From: Helicobacter pylori | Lineage (GTDB): Bacteria; Campylobacterota; Campylobacteria; Campylobacterales; Helicobacteraceae | DNA: 64,000 nt | Assembly (NCBI GenBank): GCA_008032935.1 | Contig: CP032039.1 | Location: 124,001-188,000 of the forward strand | Direction of reading: 5' to 3' | Part shown: positions 8,554 through 18,299 of the stretch, piece by piece | Numbering within the stretch: the first letter of the stretch is position 1 | Layout of the letters: every line of letters begins with the position of its first letter | Notes under the pieces: generated by a model | The model's input: the letters and a program-made list of their open reading frames with translations, nothing else | The model's database searches: none | Told to the model about the DNA's origin: nothing | Made by a program: the position numbers and the translations under genes

Positions 8554-9612
8554 CTATTCAAACTGGCTTTGAGCATGAGCGATTAAAGGGTTAATCACTT
8601 CATCTAAATTCCCTGAAAGCATGATTTCTTCTAAACTATACAGAGTTAAATTGATTCGGTGTTCGCTCAAGCGGTTTTGCGGGTAATTATAGGTGCGGAT
8701 TCTTTCGCTCCTGTCCCCACTACCCACTTGCTCCTTTCGGTCTTTGGCGTTAGCGAGCTGTTGCTCTTCAATTTGTTTTTCATAAAGGCGTGCTTTTAGG
8801 ATTTTTAGGGCTTTATCCTTGTTTTTATGCTGGGATTTTTCATCTTGCATGCTCACGCTGATATTGGTGGGGAGATGCGTGATGCGCACCGCGGAGTCTG
8901 TGGTATTGACGCATTGCCCCCCATGCCCGCCAGCGCGAAACACTTCAATCTTTAAATCGCTAGGGTTGAGGGTAACTTCTACATCATCCACTTCAGGCAT
9001 GATCGCTACTGTGATAGCCGAAGTGTGGATGCGCCCTTGAGATTCTGTCTCGGGGACTCTTTGGACTCGATGCGTGCCTGCTTCAAATTTGAGCCTTGAA
9101 TACACGCCCTTACCCTTAATCAAAGCGATGATTTCTTTATAGCCCCCTATGTTGTTCTCGCTAGAGCTTACTATCTCTACTTTCCATTTTTTCAAATCCG
9201 CATAACGGCAATACGCCTTAAACAAATCCCCTACAAAAATGCCCGCTTCATCGCCCCCTGTGCCGGCCCTTAACTCTAAATAGATGTTTTTATCGTCGTT
9301 AGGGTCTTTGGGGATAAGGAGTTGCTTAATGGCAGTTTCTAGATCGCTTTTTTGGATTTCTAAAATTTTTAACTCTTCTTTAGCCAGTTCGCTCAATTCC
9401 TTGTCTTCTAAAAGCTCTTTATTTTCTTTGATATTCTCTAAAACGCTCAAATACTCTTTACTCGCTATGGAGATTTCTTCAATGGAGCTTTGCTCTTTGC
9501 TCAATTCGGTGAGTTTTTTAATATCGCTAATTACTTCAGTGCTGGAAAGCAACGCTGTGAGTTCGTCGTATCGTTTGAGAATGGAAGAAAGCTTTTCAGC
9601 TAGAATAGACAT
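8554..9612 (-). CDS. prfA: Peptide chain release factor 1
   Basis: This 352-residue RF1 is of normal length. It recognises UAA and UAG and triggers peptide release. The catalytic GGQ is at residues 231-233 within [20 protein letters not shown]. The N-terminal helical domain precedes [16 protein letters not shown], a family hallmark. The conserved [18 protein letters not shown] is the codon-recognition region upstream of the loop. The Gln of GGQ is normally methylated by PrmC. It is followed upstream by rpsT on the same strand with a 122-nt gap. Confidence 0.96.
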   Translation of the reverse strand: MSILAEKLSSILKRYDELTALLSSTEVISDIKKLTELSKEQSSIEEISIASKEYLSVLENIKENKELLEDKELSELAKEELKILEIQKSDLETAIKQLLIPKDPNDDKNIYLELRAGTGGDEAGIFVGDLFKAYCRYADLKKWKVEIVSSSENNIGGYKEIIALIKGKGVYSRLKFEAGTHRVQRVPETESQGRIHTSAITVAIMPEVDDVEVTLNPSDLKIEVFRAGGHGGQCVNTTDSAVRITHLPTNISVSMQDEKSQHKNKDKALKILKARLYEKQIEEQQLANAKDRKEQVGSGDRSERIRTYNYPQNRLSEHRINLTLYSLEEIMLSGNLDEVINPLIAHAQSQFE

Positions 9613-9734
9613 GCAAGACTACCTATAAAAAGATGTGAATAAAAGATGCAACAATCTAAAAAACGCAAAACTTAAAAAGAAGCCCAATAATAAAAACCCG
9701 TTACTGAGCTAAAGAAGTCAAAAACGCCCCAAAA

Positions 9735-10004
9735 CTAAGCGAGAGCGATTTTTTTCACTGAAGCGTTAAGCCTTGAGACTTTCCTAGAAGCGGTGTTTTT
9801 CTTTAAAATCCCTTTGCTGACAAATTTATGCAACTCTTTATTAGCGATTTTCAAACGCTCTTGAGCTTTTGTTACATCATTGATGGCGACCGCTTCACGC
9901 ACGGCTTTAATGATATTTTTAATTTTAGTTTTATAGAACCTGTTGCGTTCGGTTCTTTTAATGGTCTGTCTGATTCGCTTTTCTGCGGACTTATGATTTG
10001 CCAT
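9735..10004 (-). CDS. rpsT: 30S ribosomal protein S20
   Basis: This 89-residue basic helical protein starts [20 protein letters not shown] and ends [13 protein letters not shown], typical of S20, which binds the 5' domain of 16S rRNA. It is divergent from glmM, with 89 nt between the two starts. It is transcribed towards prfA and may be co-transcribed with it. Confidence 0.96.
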   Translation of the reverse strand: MANHKSAEKRIRQTIKRTERNRFYKTKIKNIIKAVREAVAINDVTKAQERLKIANKELHKFVSKGILKKNTASRKVSRLNASVKKIALA

Positions 10005-10093
10005 AGCCTTGTTTTAATCCCTTTGTAATGTAAAATTTGGCATAATTCTATCTAAAAATTGATTAAAAATAGTTTAAAAGGTATTTTATAACG

Positions 10094-11431
10094 ATGAAAA
10101 TTTTTGGGACTGATGGCGTGAGGGGTAAAGCAGGGGTGAAACTCACCCCCATGTTTGTGATGCGTTTGGGCGTTGCTGCCGGATTGTATTTTAAAAAACA
10201 TTCTCAAACGAATAAAATTTTAATCGGTAAAGACACCAGAAAAAGCGGCTATATGGTAGAAAACGCTTTAGTGAGCGCTTTAACTTCCATAGGCTATAAT
10301 GTGATTCAAATAGGGCCTATGCCCACCCCTGCGATTGCGTTTTTAACCGAAGACATGCGCTGTGATGCGGGCATTATGATAAGCGCAAGCCACAACCCTT
10401 TTGAAGACAATGGCATTAAGTTTTTCAATTCTTATGGCTATAAGCTTAAAGAAGAAGAAGAAAAAGCGATTGAAGAAATCTTTCATGATGAAGGATTACT
10501 GCATTCTAGTTATAAAGTGGGCGAGAGCGTCGGTAGCGCTAAAAGGATAGATGATGTCATAGGGCGCTATATCGTGCATTTAAAACACTCTTTCCCCAAA
10601 CATTTGAATTTACAGAGTTTAAGGATCGTGCTAGATACCGCTAATGGTGCGGCTTATAAGGTGGCTCCGGTCGTTTTTAGCGAGCTTGGGGCTGATGTGT
10701 TGGTGATTAATGATGAGCCTAATGGGTGTAACATTAATGAACAATGCGGGGCTTTACACCCCAACCAATTGAGCCAGGAAGTGAAAAAATACCGCGCGGA
10801 TTTGGGCTTTGCTTTTGATGGCGATGCGGATAGGCTAGTGGTGGTGGATAATTTAGGGAATATCGTGCATGGGGATAAGCTTTTAGGGGTGTTAGGGGTT
10901 TATCAAAAATCTAAAAACGCCCTTTCTTCTCAAGCGATTGTCGCCACAAACATGAGCAATTTAGCCCTTAAAGAATACTTAAAATCCCAAGATTTAGAAT
11001 TGAAGCATTGCGCGATTGGGGATAAGTTTGTGAGCGAATGCATGCGATTGAACAAAGCCAATTTTGGAGGCGAGCAAAGCGGGCATATCATTTTTAGCGA
11101 TTACGCTAAAACAGGCGATGGCTTGGTGTGCGCTTTGCAAGTGAGCGCGTTAGTGTTAGAAAGCAAGCAAGTAAGCTCTGTTGCACTAAACCCCTTTGAA
11201 TTATACCCCCAAAGCCTAATAAATTTGAATATCCAAAAAAAGCTTCCTTTAGAAAGCCTGAAAGGTTATAGCGCTCTTTTAAAAGAATTAGACAAGCTAG
11301 AGATCCGCCATTTGATCCGCTATAGCGGCACTGAAAACAAATTACGAATCCTTTTAGAAGCTAAAGATGAAAAACTTTTAGAATCCAAAATGCAAGAATT
11401 AAAAGAGTTTTTTGAAGGGCATTTGTGCTAA
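10094..11431 (+). CDS. glmM: Phosphoglucosamine mutase
   Basis: This 445-residue GlmM (historically ureC in H. pylori) converts glucosamine-6-phosphate to glucosamine-1-phosphate for UDP-GlcNAc, hence peptidoglycan and LPS. The phosphoserine is Ser99 in [16 protein letters not shown]. The Mg-binding loop is DGDADR (Asp242, 244, 246). The sugar loop GGEQSGHII and the phosphate-binding [11 protein letters not shown] near the C-terminus are intact. The N-terminal [14 protein letters not shown] is characteristic. The lspA GTG start overlaps its end by 7 nt. Confidence 0.97.
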   Translation: MKIFGTDGVRGKAGVKLTPMFVMRLGVAAGLYFKKHSQTNKILIGKDTRKSGYMVENALVSALTSIGYNVIQIGPMPTPAIAFLTEDMRCDAGIMISASHNPFEDNGIKFFNSYGYKLKEEEEKAIEEIFHDEGLLHSSYKVGESVGSAKRIDDVIGRYIVHLKHSFPKHLNLQSLRIVLDTANGAAYKVAPVVFSELGADVLVINDEPNGCNINEQCGALHPNQLSQEVKKYRADLGFAFDGDADRLVVVDNLGNIVHGDKLLGVLGVYQKSKNALSSQAIVATNMSNLALKEYLKSQDLELKHCAIGDKFVSECMRLNKANFGGEQSGHIIFSDYAKTGDGLVCALQVSALVLESKQVSSVALNPFELYPQSLINLNIQKKLPLESLKGYSALLKELDKLEIRHLIRYSGTENKLRILLEAKDEKLLESKMQELKEFFEGHLC

Positions 11432-11897
11432 AAACCACCCAAAAAAGCTTGTTGGTTTTTATAGGGGTTTTTTTTCTTATTTTTGGCGCGGATCAAGCGA
11501 TTAAATACGCTATTTTAGAGGGGTTTCGCTATGAAAGTTTGATCATAGATATTGTTTTAGTGTTCAATAAAGGCGTGGCGTTTTCCTTGCTCAGTTTTTT
11601 AGAGGGGGTTTGAAATACTTGCAAATCCTTTTGATTTTAGGGCTTTTTATCTTTTTAATGCGCCAAAAGGAGCTTTTTAAAAACCATGCGATAGAGTTTG
11701 GCATGGTGTTTGGCGCTGGGGTTTCTAATGTTTTAGACCGGTTTGTGCATGGGGGCGTGGTGGATTATGTGTATTACCATTATGGCTTTGATTTTGCCAT
11801 TTTTAATTTCGCTGATGTCATGATAGATGTGGGCGTGGGCGTTTTATTGTTAAGACAATTCTTTTTTAAGCAAAAACAAAACAAAATTAAGGCATAA
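11425..11897 (+). pseudogene. lspA: Lipoprotein signal peptidase, split by a one-base deletion
   Basis: The gene reads as two pieces: 11425-11613 (62 codons, GTG start, ending LEGV) and 11610-11897 (95 codons). Adding one G to the G5 run at 11604-11608 restores a protein of about 157 residues (LEGGLKYLQ). LspA is the inner-membrane aspartyl protease that removes signal peptides from prolipoproteins. The first piece has the GVAFS motif. The second has both catalytic Asp motifs (NVLDRF and NFADV). The pieces overlap as TTGA, so reinitiation is conceivable. LspA is generally essential, so sequencing error is the likeliest cause. Confidence 0.85.
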
Positions 11898-11917
11898 TTA
11901 CCCTTTTTAAAATAAAA

Positions 11918-11993
11918 GGTCGCGTAGCTCAGTTGGTAGAGCACTACCTTGACATGGTAGTGGCCGCTGGTTCAAGTCCAGTCGTGGCCACCA
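11918..11993 (+). tRNA. tRNA-Val (GAC)
   Basis: A 76-nt cloverleaf. The acceptor GGTCGCG pairs with CGTGGCC using wobbles. It has a D-loop AGTTGGTAGA, anticodon stem CTACC/GGTAG around TTGACAT (anticodon GAC), T-arm GGTTCAAGTCC, discriminator A and an encoded CCA at 11991-11993. It sits between lspA and ureA. Confidence 0.95.
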
Positions 11994-12124
11994 TTATTGC
12001 TCCAATATTACTCCAATCCTAATTCTCATTAATTCTTGTTTTTTGTGGGTTTTTGATCTTTGTCAAATGATTCTAAAGGGTATTAAATGCACTTACAAGT
12101 AACGCTTTTATGGCACTTCAAAAC

Positions 12125-12156
12125 TATAACACTAATTCATTTTAAATAATAATTAG
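12125..12156 (+). promoter_or_regulatory. NikR operator upstream of ureA
   Basis: The imperfect palindrome starts TATAACACTAATTCA and ends ATAATAATTAG. I recall this as the nickel-responsive NikR site that activates H. pylori ureA. It lies about 45 nt upstream of the -10 box, a suitable position for an activator. Confidence 0.75.
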
Positions 12157-12198
12157 TTAATGAACGCTTCTGTTAATCTTAGTAAATCAAAACATTGC

Positions 12199-12204
12199 TA
12201 CAAT
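12199..12204 (+). promoter_or_regulatory. ureAB -10 box
   Basis: TACAAT about 62 nt before the ureA ATG. Transcription start is expected near 12211, giving a leader of about 55 nt. The ribosome binding site is TAGGAGA at about 12256-12262. Confidence 0.7.
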
Positions 12205-12265
12205 TACTCCAACCTTGATTTCGTTATGTCTTCAAGGAAAAACACTTTAAGAATAGGAGAATGAG

Positions 12266-12982
12266 ATGAAACTCACCCCAAAAGAGTTAGACAAGTTGAT
12301 GCTCCACTACGCTGGAGAATTGGCTAGGAAACGCAAAGAAAAAGGCATTAAGCTTAACTATGTGGAAGCAGTGGCTTTGATTAGTGCCCATATTATGGAA
12401 GAAGCGAGAGCTGGTAAAAAGACTGCGGCTGAATTGATGCAAGAAGGACGCACTCTTTTAAAACCGGATGATGTGATGGATGGCGTGGCAAGCATGATCC
12501 ATGAAGTGGGTATTGAAGCGATGTTTCCTGATGGGACCAAACTCGTAACCGTGCATACCCCTATTGAGGCTAATGGTAAATTAGTTCCTGGTGAGTTGTT
12601 CTTAAAAAATGAAGACATCACTATCAACGAAGGCAAAAAAGCCGTTAGCGTGAAAGTTAAAAATGTTGGCGACAGACCGGTTCAAATCGGTTCACACTTC
12701 CATTTCTTTGAAGTGAATAGATGCCTAGACTTTGACAGAGAAAAAACTTTCGGCAAACGCTTAGACATTGCGAGCGGGACAGCGGTAAGGTTTGAGCCTG
12801 GCGAAGAAAAATCCGTAGAATTGATTGACATTGGCGGTAACAGAAGAATCTTTGGATTTAACGCATTGGTTGATAGGCAAGCCGATAACGAAAGCAAAAA
12901 AATTGCTTTACACAGAGCTAAAGAGCGTGGTTTTCATGGCACTAAAAGCGATGACAACTATGTAAAAACAATTAAGGAGTAA
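12266..12982 (+). CDS. ureA: Urease structural subunit UreA (fused gamma-beta)
   Basis: This 238-residue subunit fuses what are UreA (gamma) and UreB (beta) in most bacteria, as is usual in Helicobacter. The gamma part is [20 protein letters not shown] to about residue 100. The beta part begins near [20 protein letters not shown] and includes the HFHFFEVN segment. With UreB it forms the large dodecameric urease that neutralises gastric acid. ureB starts 3 nt after the stop with an AAGGAGT site inside the end of this gene. Confidence 0.98.
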
Positions 12983-12985
12983 GAA

Positions 12986-14695
12986 ATGAAAAAGATTAGC
13001 AGAAAAGAATATGTTTCTATGTATGGCCCTACTACAGGCGATAAAGTGAGATTGGGCGATACAGACTTGATCGCTGAAGTAGAACATGACTACACCATTT
13101 ATGGCGAAGAGCTTAAATTCGGTGGCGGTAAAACCTTAAGAGAAGGCATGAGCCAATCTAACAACCCCAGCAAAGAAGAACTGGATTTAATCATCACTAA
13201 CGCTTTGATCGTGGATTACACCGGTATTTATAAAGCGGATATTGGTATTAAAGACGGCAAAATCGCTGGCATTGGTAAAGGCGGTAACAAAGACATGCAA
13301 GATGGCGTTAAAAACAATCTTAGCGTAGGTCCTGCTACTGAAGCACTAGCCGGTGAAGGCTTAATCGTAACTGCTGGTGGTATTGACACACACATACACT
13401 TCATTTCACCCCAACAAATCCCTACAGCTTTTGCAAGCGGTGTAACAACCATGATTGGTGGCGGAACCGGTCCTGCTGATGGCACTAATGCGACTACTAT
13501 CACTCCAGGTAGAAGAAACTTAAAATGGATGCTCAGAGCGGCTGAAGAATATTCTATGAATTTAGGTTTCTTGGCTAAAGGTAACGCTTCTAACGATGCG
13601 AGCTTAGCGGATCAAATTGAAGCCGGTGCGATTGGCTTTAAAATCCACGAAGACTGGGGCACCACTCCTTCTGCAATCAATCATGCGCTAGATGTTGCGG
13701 ACAAATACGATGTGCAAGTCGCTATCCACACAGACACTTTGAATGAAGCTGGTTGCGTGGAAGACACTATGGCTGCTATTGCCGGACGCACTATGCACAC
13801 TTTCCACACTGAGGGTGCTGGCGGCGGACACGCTCCTGATATTATTAAAGTGGCCGGTGAACACAACATCCTACCCGCTTCCACTAACCCCACTATCCCT
13901 TTCACAGTGAACACAGAAGCCGAACACATGGACATGCTCATGGTGTGCCACCACTTGGATAAAAGCATTAAAGAAGATGTTCAGTTCGCTGATTCAAGGA
14001 TTCGCCCTCAAACCATTGCGGCTGAAGACACTTTGCATGACATGGGGATTTTCTCAATCACCAGTTCTGACTCTCAAGCGATGGGTCGTGTGGGTGAAGT
14101 TATCACCAGAACTTGGCAAACAGCTGATAAAAACAAAAAAGAATTTGGCCGCTTGAAAGAAGAAAAAGGCGATAACGACAACTTCAGGATCAAACGCTAC
14201 TTGTCTAAATACACCATTAACCCAGCGATCGCTCATGGGATTAGCGAGTATGTAGGTTCTGTAGAAGTGGGCAAAGTGGCTGACTTGGTATTGTGGAGTC
14301 CAGCGTTCTTTGGCGTGAAACCCAACATGATTATCAAAGGCGGATTCATTGCGTTAAGTCAAATGGGTGATGCGAACGCTTCTATCCCTACCCCACAACC
14401 GGTTTATTACAGAGAAATGTTCGCTCACCATGGTAAAGCTAAATACGATGCAAACATCACTTTTGTGTCCCAAGCGGCTTATGACAAAGGCATTAAAGAA
14501 GAATTAGGGCTTGAAAGACAAGTGTTGCCGGTAAAAAATTGCAGAAACATCACCAAAAAAGACATGCAATTCAATGACACTACCGCTCACATTGAAGTCA
14601 ATCCTGAAACTTACCATGTGTTCGTGGATGGCAAAGAAGTCACTTCTAAACCAGCTAATAAAGTGAGCTTGGCTCAACTCTTTAGCATTTTCTAG
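12986..14695 (+). CDS. ureB: Urease catalytic subunit UreB (alpha)
   Basis: This 569-residue catalytic subunit hydrolyses urea at a dinuclear nickel site. Ligands visible are the HIH pair in DTHIHFISP, carbamylated Lys219 in [12 protein letters not shown], His in [10 protein letters not shown] and GGGHAPDI, and Asp in SSDSQAMGR. The flap Cys-His is in [10 protein letters not shown]. All key residues are present. A cis-antisense RNA (5'ureB-sRNA) is reported opposite the 5' end in H. pylori, but I see nothing diagnostic of it here. Two hairpins follow before ureI. Confidence 0.98.
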
Positions 14696-14727
14696 GATTT
14701 TTTCTAGGATTTTTAATTTTCTAGGAT

Positions 14728-14750
14728 TTTAAGGAGCGTTTCTCCTTAAA
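14728..14750 (+). terminator. Hairpin between ureB and ureI
   Basis: TTTAAGGAG (14728-14736) pairs perfectly with CTCCTTAAA (14742-14750) around a 5-nt loop. Three copies of TCTAGGATTTT precede it (14692-14730). It may partly separate ureAB from ureIEFGH expression or stabilise the ureAB 3' end. Confidence 0.6.
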
Positions 14751-14761
14751 TCTTAGTTTTT

Positions 14762-14810
14762 AAGCTCTCTGACTTTTATTATTTATTAAAAGTTAGGGGC
14801 TTATTTTTTT
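14762..14810 (+). terminator. Intrinsic terminator-like hairpin between ureB and ureI
   Basis: AAGCTCTCTGACTTTT pairs with AAAAGTTAGGGGCTT (14788-14802) with some G-U pairs and one bulge, followed by a run of seven T. This looks like an attenuating terminator that would make ureI-H expression lower than ureAB. Confidence 0.65.
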
Positions 14811-14918
14811 GTTTTATTTTTTGTCAATTTACTATTTTTCTTTATGATTAGCTCAAGCAACAAAGGTTATTCGTAAGGTGCGTTTGTTGTAAAAATTTTG
14901 TTTTGGAAGGATAAGGCA

Positions 14919-15506
14919 ATGCTAGGACTTGTATTGTTATATGTTGGGATTGTTTTAATCAGCAATGGGATTTGCGGATTAACCAAAGTCGATCCTAAAA
15001 GCACCGCGGTGATGAACTTTTTTGTGGGCGGACTTTCCATTGTTTGTAATGTGGTGGTCATCACTTACTCCGCACTCCACCCTACAGCCCCTGTAGAAGG
15101 TGCAGAAGATATTGTTCAAGTATCGCACCATTTGACCAGTTTCTATGGGCCAGCGACTGGGTTATTGTTTGGTTTTACCTACTTGTATGCCGCTATCAAC
15201 CACACTTTTGGTTTGGATTGGAGGCCGTATTCTTGGTATAGCTTATTCGTAGCGATCAACACTGTTCCTGCTGCGATTTTATCCCACTATAGCGATATGC
15301 TTGATGACCACAAAGTGTTAGGTATCACTGAAGGCGATTGGTGGGCGATCATTTGGTTGGCTTGGGGTGTTTTGTGGCTTACCGCTTTCATTGAAAACAT
15401 CTTGAAAATCCCTTTAGGGAAATTCACTCCATGGCTTGCTATCATTGAGGGTATTTTAACCGCTTGGATTCCTGCTTGGTTACTCTTTATCCAACACTGG
15501 GTGTGA
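14919..15506 (+). CDS. ureI: Acid-gated urea channel UreI
   Basis: This 195-residue inner-membrane protein has six predicted helices. It is the H+-gated urea channel that admits urea to cytoplasmic urease at low pH. I chose the ATG giving MLGLVLLYVGIVLISNGICG, because GGAAGGATAAGG lies just upstream and this is the known start. An upstream start at 14898 would add seven unlikely residues. Periplasmic loop 1 is HPTAPVEGAEDIVQVSHHL, with His residues implicated in gating. The C-terminus WIPAWLLFIQHWV is intact. Confidence 0.97.
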   Translation: MLGLVLLYVGIVLISNGICGLTKVDPKSTAVMNFFVGGLSIVCNVVVITYSALHPTAPVEGAEDIVQVSHHLTSFYGPATGLLFGFTYLYAAINHTFGLDWRPYSWYSLFVAINTVPAAILSHYSDMLDDHKVLGITEGDWWAIIWLAWGVLWLTAFIENILKIPLGKFTPWLAIIEGILTAWIPAWLLFIQHWV

Positions 15507-15507
15507 G

Positions 15508-16020
15508 ATGATCATAGAGCGTTTAATGGGCAATCTAAGGGATTTAAACCCCTTGGATTTCAGCGTGGATTATGTGGATTTGGAATGGTTTGAAACGAGG
15601 AAAAAAATCGCTCGCTTTAAAACCAGGCAAGGCAAAGACATAGCCATACGCCTTAAAGACGCTCCCAAGTTGGGTCTCTCTCAAGGGGATATTTTATTTA
15701 AAGAAGAGAAGGAAATTATCGCCGTTAATATCTTGGATTCTGAAGTCATTCACATCCAAGCTAAGAGCGTGGCAGAAGTAGCAAAAATATGCTACGAAAT
15801 AGGGAACCGCCATGCGGCTTTATACTATGGCGAGTCTCAATTTGAATTTAAAACACCATTTGAAAAGCCCACGCTAGCGTTATTAGAAAAGCTAGGGGTT
15901 CAAAATCGTGTTTTAAGTTCAAAACTAAATTCCAAAGAACGCTTAACCGTGAGCATGCCCCATAGTGAGCCTAATTTTAAGGTCTCACTAGCGAGCGATT
16001 TTAAAGTGGTCGTAAAATAG
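15508..16020 (+). CDS. ureE: Urease nickel metallochaperone UreE
   Basis: This 170-residue protein starts 1 nt after the ureI stop. UreE dimerises, binds nickel and delivers it to the urease maturation complex through UreG. The N-terminal peptide-binding domain is followed by the ferredoxin-like metal-binding domain with YEIGNRHAALYYGE, whose conserved His is the interface nickel ligand. It lacks the His-rich tail of Klebsiella UreE, as in other H. pylori strains. Confidence 0.96.
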   Translation: MIIERLMGNLRDLNPLDFSVDYVDLEWFETRKKIARFKTRQGKDIAIRLKDAPKLGLSQGDILFKEEKEIIAVNILDSEVIHIQAKSVAEVAKICYEIGNRHAALYYGESQFEFKTPFEKPTLALLEKLGVQNRVLSSKLNSKERLTVSMPHSEPNFKVSLASDFKVVVK

Positions 16021-16039
16021 AAAAGAAATAGAAAAATAA

Positions 16040-16813
<774 letters not shown>

Positions 16814-16841
16814 ATTTTAATCTCAAATTGAAAGGAATTTT

Positions 16842-17441
16842 ATGGTAAAAATTGGAGTTTGTGGTCCTGTAGGAAGCGGTAAAACCGCCTTGATTGAAGC
16901 TTTAACGCGCCACATGTCAAAAGATTATGACATGGCGGTCATCACTAATGATATTTACACTAAAGAAGACGCAGAGTTTATGTGTAAAAATTCGGTGATG
17001 CCACGAGAGAGAATCATTGGCGTAGAAACAGGGGGCTGTCCGCACACGGCCATTAGAGAAGACGCTTCCATGAATTTAGAAGCGGTAGAAGAAATGCATG
17101 GCCGTTTCCCTAATTTGGAACTGCTTTTGATTGAAAGCGGAGGCGACAACCTTTCAGCGACTTTCAACCCAGAGCTAGCGGATTTTACGATTTTTGTGAT
17201 TGATGTGGCTGAGGGCGATAAAATCCCCAGAAAAGGCGGGCCAGGAATCACGCGCTCAGACTTGCTTGTCATCAATAAAATTGACTTAGCCCCCTATGTG
17301 GGAGCGGACTTGAAAGTCATGGAAAGGGATTCTAAAAAAATGCGCGGCGAAAAGCCCTTTATTTTTACGAATATCCGCGCTAAAGAAGGCCTAGATGATG
17401 TGATCGCTTGGATCAAGCGCAACGCTTTATTGGAAGATTGA
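16842..17441 (+). CDS. ureG: Urease accessory GTPase UreG
   Basis: This 199-residue SIMIBI-class GTPase powers nickel delivery to urease. The P-loop is [14 protein letters not shown] (residues 7-20). The nickel-binding CPH motif is in [15 protein letters not shown]. The G4 motif is [15 protein letters not shown] precedes the ATG. The TGA stop shares its A with the ureH start codon. Confidence 0.97.
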   Translation: MVKIGVCGPVGSGKTALIEALTRHMSKDYDMAVITNDIYTKEDAEFMCKNSVMPRERIIGVETGGCPHTAIREDASMNLEAVEEMHGRFPNLELLLIESGGDNLSATFNPELADFTIFVIDVAEGDKIPRKGGPGITRSDLLVINKIDLAPYVGADLKVMERDSKKMRGEKPFIFTNIRAKEGLDDVIAWIKRNALLED

Positions 17442-18238
17442 TGAACACTTACGCTCAAGAATCCAAACTCAGGCTAAAAACCAAAATAGGGGCTGATGGG
17501 CGGTGCGTGATTGAAGACAATTTCTTCACGCCCCCCTTTAAGCTCATGGCACCCTTTTACCCTAAAGACGATTTAGCTGAAATCATGCTTTTAGCGGTAA
17601 GCCCTGGCTTAATGAAAGGCGATGCGCAAGACATGCAATTAAACATCGGTCAAAATTGCAAACTAAGGATCACTTCGCAATCCTTTGAAAAAATCCATAA
17701 CACTGAAGACGGGTTTGCCAGCAGAGACATGCATATCGTTGTGGGGGAAAACGCCTTTTTAGACTTTGCGCCTTTCCCGTTAATCCCCTTTGAAAACGCG
17801 CATTTTAAGGGCAATACCACGATTTCTTTACGCTCTAGCTCTCAATTGCTTTATAGTGAAATCATTGTCGCTGGGCGAGTGGCTCGTAATGAGTTGTTCC
17901 AATTCAACCGCTTGCACACTAAAATCTCTATTTTACAAGATGAGAAACCTATCTATTATGATAACACGATTTTAGATCCCAAAACCACCGACATGACAAA
18001 CATGTGCATGTTTGATGGCTACACACATTATTTGAATCTGGTGCTTGTCAATTGCCCCATAGAGCTGTCTGGCGTGCGAGGATTGATTGAAGAGAGCGAA
18101 GGAGTGGATGGAGCCGTGAGCGAGATTGCTAGTTCTCATTTATGCCTGAAAGCTTTAGCGAAAGGCTCAGAACCCTTGTTGCATTTAAGAGAAAAAATCG
18201 CTCGCTTCATCACGCAAACCACCACGCAAAAGGTTTGA
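17441..18238 (+). CDS. ureH: Urease accessory protein UreH (UreD)
   Basis: This 265-residue UreD-family scaffold binds urease and recruits UreF/UreG. I used the start [20 protein letters not shown], overlapping the ureG stop by one base. A longer frame from 17408 would only read inside ureG. Conserved blocks include [28 protein letters not shown] and [14 protein letters not shown]. It ends the operon, and a strong hairpin follows 9 nt later. Confidence 0.96.
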   Translation: MNTYAQESKLRLKTKIGADGRCVIEDNFFTPPFKLMAPFYPKDDLAEIMLLAVSPGLMKGDAQDMQLNIGQNCKLRITSQSFEKIHNTEDGFASRDMHIVVGENAFLDFAPFPLIPFENAHFKGNTTISLRSSSQLLYSEIIVAGRVARNELFQFNRLHTKISILQDEKPIYYDNTILDPKTTDMTNMCMFDGYTHYLNLVLVNCPIELSGVRGLIEESEGVDGAVSEIASSHLCLKALAKGSEPLLHLREKIARFITQTTTQKV

Positions 18239-18247
18239 AAGTGCTTC

Positions 18248-18275
18248 AAAAAGATTAAATCCCTTTAGTCTTTTT
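18248..18275. terminator. Bidirectional terminator after the urease operon
   Basis: AAAAAGATTAAA pairs with TTTAGTCTTTTT across a TCCC loop (12 bp, one T-G pair). A-rich sequence on one side and T-rich on the other let it serve both ureH and the convergent FtsK-like gene that ends at 18300. Confidence 0.8.
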
Positions 18276-18299
18276 AACCCCCCTTTTTTTAGCTCCCCC

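Larger units (their letters stand above)
11994..12265 (+). other. ureA upstream control region
   Basis: These 272 nt carry no gene. They hold the NikR operator and the ureAB promoter, annotated separately. Several ATTACTCCAA-type segments recur (near 12005-12015 and 12203-12212). ArsR binding is also reported for this region in H. pylori, but I cannot place a site by eye. Confidence 0.7.

Noticed and set aside
12358-13968. Long reverse-strand frames opposite ureA and ureB
   Set aside because: Shadow frames produced by codon usage of the urease genes. A known antisense RNA exists there, but it is non-coding.
14898-14918. Upstream extension of UreI
   Set aside because: The ATG at 14919 has the ribosome binding site and gives the known 195-residue protein.
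17408-17440. Upstream extension of UreH
   Set aside because: Lies wholly in the ureG coding region; the ATG overlapping the ureG stop matches the known protein.
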